From positions 1 to 8,075 of the forward strand of contig JALHPW010000205.1 of assembly GCA_022842255.1 (NCBI GenBank): a stretch of DNA of 8,075 nucleotides, given 5' to 3'. The DNA is from Saprospiraceae bacterium (GTDB lineage Bacteria > Bacteroidota > Bacteroidia > Chitinophagales > Saprospiraceae). The first letter of the stretch is position 1, and every line of letters begins with the position of its first letter. The notes beneath the pieces are model-generated. The model did no database searches. It saw only the letters and a program-made list of their open reading frames with translations, and was not told the origin of the DNA. Shown here one piece after another: positions 5,636-8,075 of this stretch. A program made the position numbers and the translations under genes.

Positions 5636-5666
5636 CAAAAGTATACGCAACAAAATTTGATAACAA
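5636..5666 (-). promoter_or_regulatory. Consensus Bacteroidota promoter reading leftwards
   Basis: On the minus strand: TTG (5664-5666), exactly 20-bp spacer, TACTTTTG (5636-5643), an exact TAnnTTTG match. Predicted start near 5629. Downstream come the hairpin, the mini-ORF, both repeats, the membrane-peptide frame and finally the 169-residue gene at 4716-5225, for which no closer promoter was found. Confidence 0.5.
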
Positions 5667-5790
5667 GACTTTTTGGGTTATTTTGAAATAATGTTTTTAT
5701 TTAAATTTCTTATTTTGCAAATAATTTTGATTATTTTTTTATTCTAGAATATTATATTTTTATTTAAACGAGGGCGATTTTCTAGAAATC
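5640..5790. other. AT-rich tract with short repeats, 3' of the 652-residue gene
   Basis: Very AT-rich compared with its surroundings. TTTTTATTTAAA occurs twice (5694-5705 and 5757-5768), and the palindrome TTCTAGAA occurs twice (5742-5749 and 5780-5787). No GC-rich terminator stem is visible for the minus-strand gene ending at 5793. Confidence 0.6.
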
Positions 5791-5792
5791 CA

Positions 5793-7751
5793 TTACAGCT
5801 CGATTACCCGTCGGATCCAAGAATCCATACTGTATCCATTTTTATCTTGTTCGTATTTGGTATGGAACTGTCTGCAAAAGGCGATTTCGGCATCCTGCCG
5901 CTTTTCTGCGCTTACCTGTATGCCCAGTGGCTCGAATGCAATGGTGATGTTGTTGTGGTCGTAGTGCACCTTGCAACTCAATGCATGGTGTAAAATATAT
6001 GCCTTGTTGCCCCATTTGATCATTTCAGGCCGGTAGGGATAGTCGTCGCCATAGACCTTACGTTGCTTCCAGAGTTTTTTACGCCAGATTTCCCGCAAGC
6101 CACTCCGAAGTTTCTGTAAATGGTATTTTTCTGCATAGACATCCATTTCTGTCTCGCTCAGTTCCATTGGCACCAGATTTAGCAGGTGCTCTGCCTTATG
6201 CTCTTCGGCATAAGCTTCGGCCTCCGAAAGGGAGGTTTTGGATTTTGCTTGAATTTCCAGGTATTTGGTTGCGTCGTCGTCCACCTTTTGAACCACGCAA
6301 TAGCCCCCAATGATTCCACGGCTGTCGTAACCACAACTGATAAAACAGCCCTCAAAAAAACCGTTGCCATTATCGGTTTCAAGGTCAAAAATCGCATAGC
6401 TGGAGATCGACATGCCGGGGTCGCCGTAGGCAGTCAGGCACAATTTATTCTGTCGGATCCGGCTGATGCTGAACACGATGCTCTGTGCCAGCAGGTTTTT
6501 GTTGCGCGCGGCCACCTCTTGTTTGATGTACGGATATAGGGTTGCCCGGTATTGGTTGGGCTCTACCACCATAACCGATTGGAGGATGTGGTCGCGCTTT
6601 AGCCCGAAGTTGAGGATTCTGTACACCCCACTGATAAAAGTGAAGTTTTTGAGCAAACTGCCCTTTGCGTTCAGATTGGAAATGGACTCAATGATGCTCG
6701 GGCTGGTATAAAAATTGCGCCGCTGGAGCATGATGTACAACTTGAGGATGTTGCTCTCTTCTTGGCTCAGGCCAGGGGCTAGCAGTTCCTGGGAAAGGTT
6801 TTCATAGTGGTTGACCGCTTTAAAGGCGTGTTCCTTGGTGGTTTTGATCAGGATGGCTTCTGCTGTAACCGGATAGTGGCGGACGCTGACACTGAGCAAA
6901 ATACCCCGAATCAATCGGTGGTTTGCGGTGCGTTGCAGGGTATCGGGCACCACCCCGATGAGGAAAAACGGGTTCTTGTCTTGGCTACCCTCCAGTTGCA
7001 CACACAGCCAGCGCTTGTCCACGATGGAGGCATAGCCGTCATATTTGAGGTCGGCTCGGTGCGCCTCCATGTCTTCTGAAGAGATGTCGCCCAGTTTGTG
7101 GAAGCCCCATTCCCGTGCGGGGTATTTGTTGCCCAGGGGTTTGGTGTAGTTGATGCCTAGCACAAAAGTTCGGACGCCAAAGCTTTTCACGGAGAAATAG
7201 GCCCCGATATAGTAAGTCCATTGGTCCTCCTTAGGTGAGGTGTCGGCATCGCGACCGGTTTTTTCGCCTTTGTCGGGGGCATGGTATTTTTCAAAGGCAT
7301 CCAGATTGTCAAAGCCCAGGTAGACGAAATAGCCGTACACGTATTTTTTGCCCACAAATTCAATTTCATCCAGCTCTGGGTTGACATCCAGTTCGTGTTT
7401 GCGTTTGTATAGGTAGTCGCCAAAGTTTACAGAGTCAACATTCTCCTTGATTTGGCGAAGCTCTTCCAGCATGGAATTGACTGGGGAGAGTTCTTGTGCT
7501 TCTGCGGGCATGCCTTCGGCCAAGGGAGGGTTTTCCAGCATCAGGGCCGCTACGGTTTTCAGGTTTTTTCTCTTTTTGGGGGCCCATTCCCCCATGCCAT
7601 AAAACTTTGCGCTTCTGCCGGAATCAAGTGGCAGACCCAGGCCGACCATTTTTTCAATCAGCGCGTCGTATAGGTTTAGGAAGCTTGCTCGACTGATAGA
7701 CTGGCGGACCAGCGGGTATTTTTTTTGGATGTCTTTCGAGTTGATTGGCAT
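5793..7751 (-). CDS. Large protein of unknown function, no recognised family
   Basis: 652 residues, no signal peptide or clear membrane helix, so probably cytoplasmic. I recognise no catalytic motif: no Walker, protease, nuclease or kinase signature. Visible layout: a helical N-terminal region (1-75, with a basic patch PKKRKNLK at 58-65), a polar linker and short helix (76-120), a beta-rich aromatic region (130-310), a helical segment (313-360), a second beta-rich region (367-500), a charged, probably coiled stretch (503-566, SEAEAYAEEHKAEHLL then WRKKLWKQRK), and a C-terminal region (570-652). The two beta-rich regions appear distantly related. The ATG at 7751 is the first in frame. The gene stands alone: AT-rich DNA on both sides, no operon partner, tRNA-Thr beyond its 5' end. 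The basic patch may hint at nucleic-acid contact, which is speculation. Confidence 0.85.
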   Translation of the reverse strand: MPINSKDIQKKYPLVRQSISRASFLNLYDALIEKMVGLGLPLDSGRSAKFYGMGEWAPKKRKNLKTVAALMLENPPLAEGMPAEAQELSPVNSMLEELRQIKENVDSVNFGDYLYKRKHELDVNPELDEIEFVGKKYVYGYFVYLGFDNLDAFEKYHAPDKGEKTGRDADTSPKEDQWTYYIGAYFSVKSFGVRTFVLGINYTKPLGNKYPAREWGFHKLGDISSEDMEAHRADLKYDGYASIVDKRWLCVQLEGSQDKNPFFLIGVVPDTLQRTANHRLIRGILLSVSVRHYPVTAEAILIKTTKEHAFKAVNHYENLSQELLAPGLSQEESNILKLYIMLQRRNFYTSPSIIESISNLNAKGSLLKNFTFISGVYRILNFGLKRDHILQSVMVVEPNQYRATLYPYIKQEVAARNKNLLAQSIVFSISRIRQNKLCLTAYGDPGMSISSYAIFDLETDNGNGFFEGCFISCGYDSRGIIGGYCVVQKVDDDATKYLEIQAKSKTSLSEAEAYAEEHKAEHLLNLVPMELSETEMDVYAEKYHLQKLRSGLREIWRKKLWKQRKVYGDDYPYRPEMIKWGNKAYILHHALSCKVHYDHNNITIAFEPLGIQVSAEKRQDAEIAFCRQFHTKYEQDKNGYSMDSWIRRVIEL

Positions 7752-7956
7752 GGTGGAATCCTTAAAAAGCGGTTTTTATTTTTTCTGTACAAAAATGGGT
7801 ATTTCTGGAAAAGTACAATAAAAATAATTTAACCGATATTGGGTGGAAAATGCGTGTTCGTCGAAAACTGGAATTGTATTGTTTGGCAAGTTTAAAAAAG
7901 TTGTCGCCGGCTTAAAAAAAATGGCTGCTTGCCGGGATTTGTTTCGGAAGCGGCTT

Positions 7957-7964
7957 TATCTTTG
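7957..7964 (+). promoter_or_regulatory. -7 element of the tRNA-Thr promoter
   Basis: TATCTTTG, an exact TAnnTTTG match, with TTTG at 7938-7941 (15-bp spacer) and TTG at 7929-7931 (25-bp spacer) as imperfectly spaced upstream partners. The predicted start near 7971 is about 22 nt before the mature tRNA end. Confidence 0.5.
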
Positions 7965-7992
7965 CACCCGCACTTGAAAAGGCTAATTAACA

Positions 7993-8067
7993 GCCGAATT
8001 AGCTCAGCGGTAGAGCAGCTGATTCGTAATCAGCAGGTCGAGGGTTCAAATCCCTTGTTCGGCTCCA
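7993..8067 (+). tRNA. tRNA-Thr (anticodon CGT)
   Basis: Complete cloverleaf. Acceptor stem GCCGAAT (7993-7999) with GTTCGGC (8057-8063, one G-U pair); D arm GCTC/GAGC; anticodon stem GCTGA/TCAGC around loop TTCGTAA, anticodon CGT at 8025-8027, reading ACG codons; T loop TTCAAAT; discriminator T at 8064; CCA encoded at 8065-8067. Being at the edge of an accessory-looking gene, its 3' end could serve as an integration site, but no duplicate 3' end is seen in this window. Confidence 0.96.
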
Positions 8068-8075
8068 TTTTGTGA

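Larger units (their letters stand above)
5226..5792. other. Long spacer without an intact recognised gene
   Basis: 567 bases. From left to right it holds a minus-strand membrane-peptide frame (5292-5384, open without a start to 5510), two copies of a 15-bp direct repeat, a plus-strand promoter (5489-5519), a hairpin (5598-5622), a minus-strand promoter (5636-5666) and an AT-rich tract (5640-5790). The order of these signals suggests a small interrupted gene or regulatory RNA locus rather than empty spacer. Confidence 0.55.

Noticed and set aside
7786..7817. TGTAC and GTACA as a split inverted repeat upstream of the 652-residue gene
   Set aside because: Arms of 5 bp, 22 bp apart, with a non-symmetric centre in AT-rich DNA; too weak to call an operator.

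Overview
The window reads as chromosomal DNA of a member of the Bacteroidota. Support: near-consensus Bacteroidota promoters (TTG/TTTG, about 18-20 bp spacer, TAnnTTTG) before several genes; start codons without a Shine-Dalgarno sequence; a Bacteroidota-style lone STAS protein; a small DUF4199-like membrane protein; and a lipoprotein with a short lipobox. A Saprospiria-type host (Haliscomenobacter/Lewinella-like) is my guess from general style, not something the sequence proves. Most of the window is ordinary core genome.

Left part (1-2364): the 5' end of a ClpC/ClpA-type chaperone gene runs off the left edge on the minus strand. A 348-bp spacer follows, holding a promoter for the plus-strand STAS gene (740-1111), which ends in a very strong hairpin (1131-1176). 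Then come a four-helix membrane protein (1298-1735) and a small lipoprotein (1829-2287). A bidirectional terminator (2297-2334) separates these from the convergent gene.

Middle part (2365-5290): minus-strand icd encodes NADP-dependent isocitrate dehydrogenase of the E. coli type, with essentially all active-site residues present. A 438-bp spacer with a good plus-strand promoter leads to an exported NlpC/P60 cysteine peptidase (4080-4625). A hairpin at 4663-4694 ends that gene and probably also the convergent gene for an unrecognised membrane-anchored or lipoprotein product (4716-5225, minus).

Right part (5226-8075) is the accessory-looking stretch. Between 5226 and 5792 no intact recognisable gene is seen. 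There is an ordered set of signals on the minus strand: a consensus promoter (5636-5666), a hairpin leader (5598-5622), an ATG at 5596, a 15-bp direct repeat present twice 113 bp apart, and a start-less frame ending in a membrane-helix peptide (5292-5384). Precise loss of one 113-bp unit would join the ATG to that frame, so this may be an interrupted or switchable small membrane gene. An AT-rich tract with short repeats (5640-5790) follows, then a 652-residue minus-strand gene of no family I recognise. Its product seems to contain two distantly similar beta-rich modules. The window ends with an intact tRNA-Thr(CGT) with encoded CCA.

The genes do not form one pathway. They are separate units: proteostasis, signalling, TCA cycle, cell-wall turnover and several unknown envelope proteins, mostly in single-gene or two-gene transcription units bounded by hairpins.
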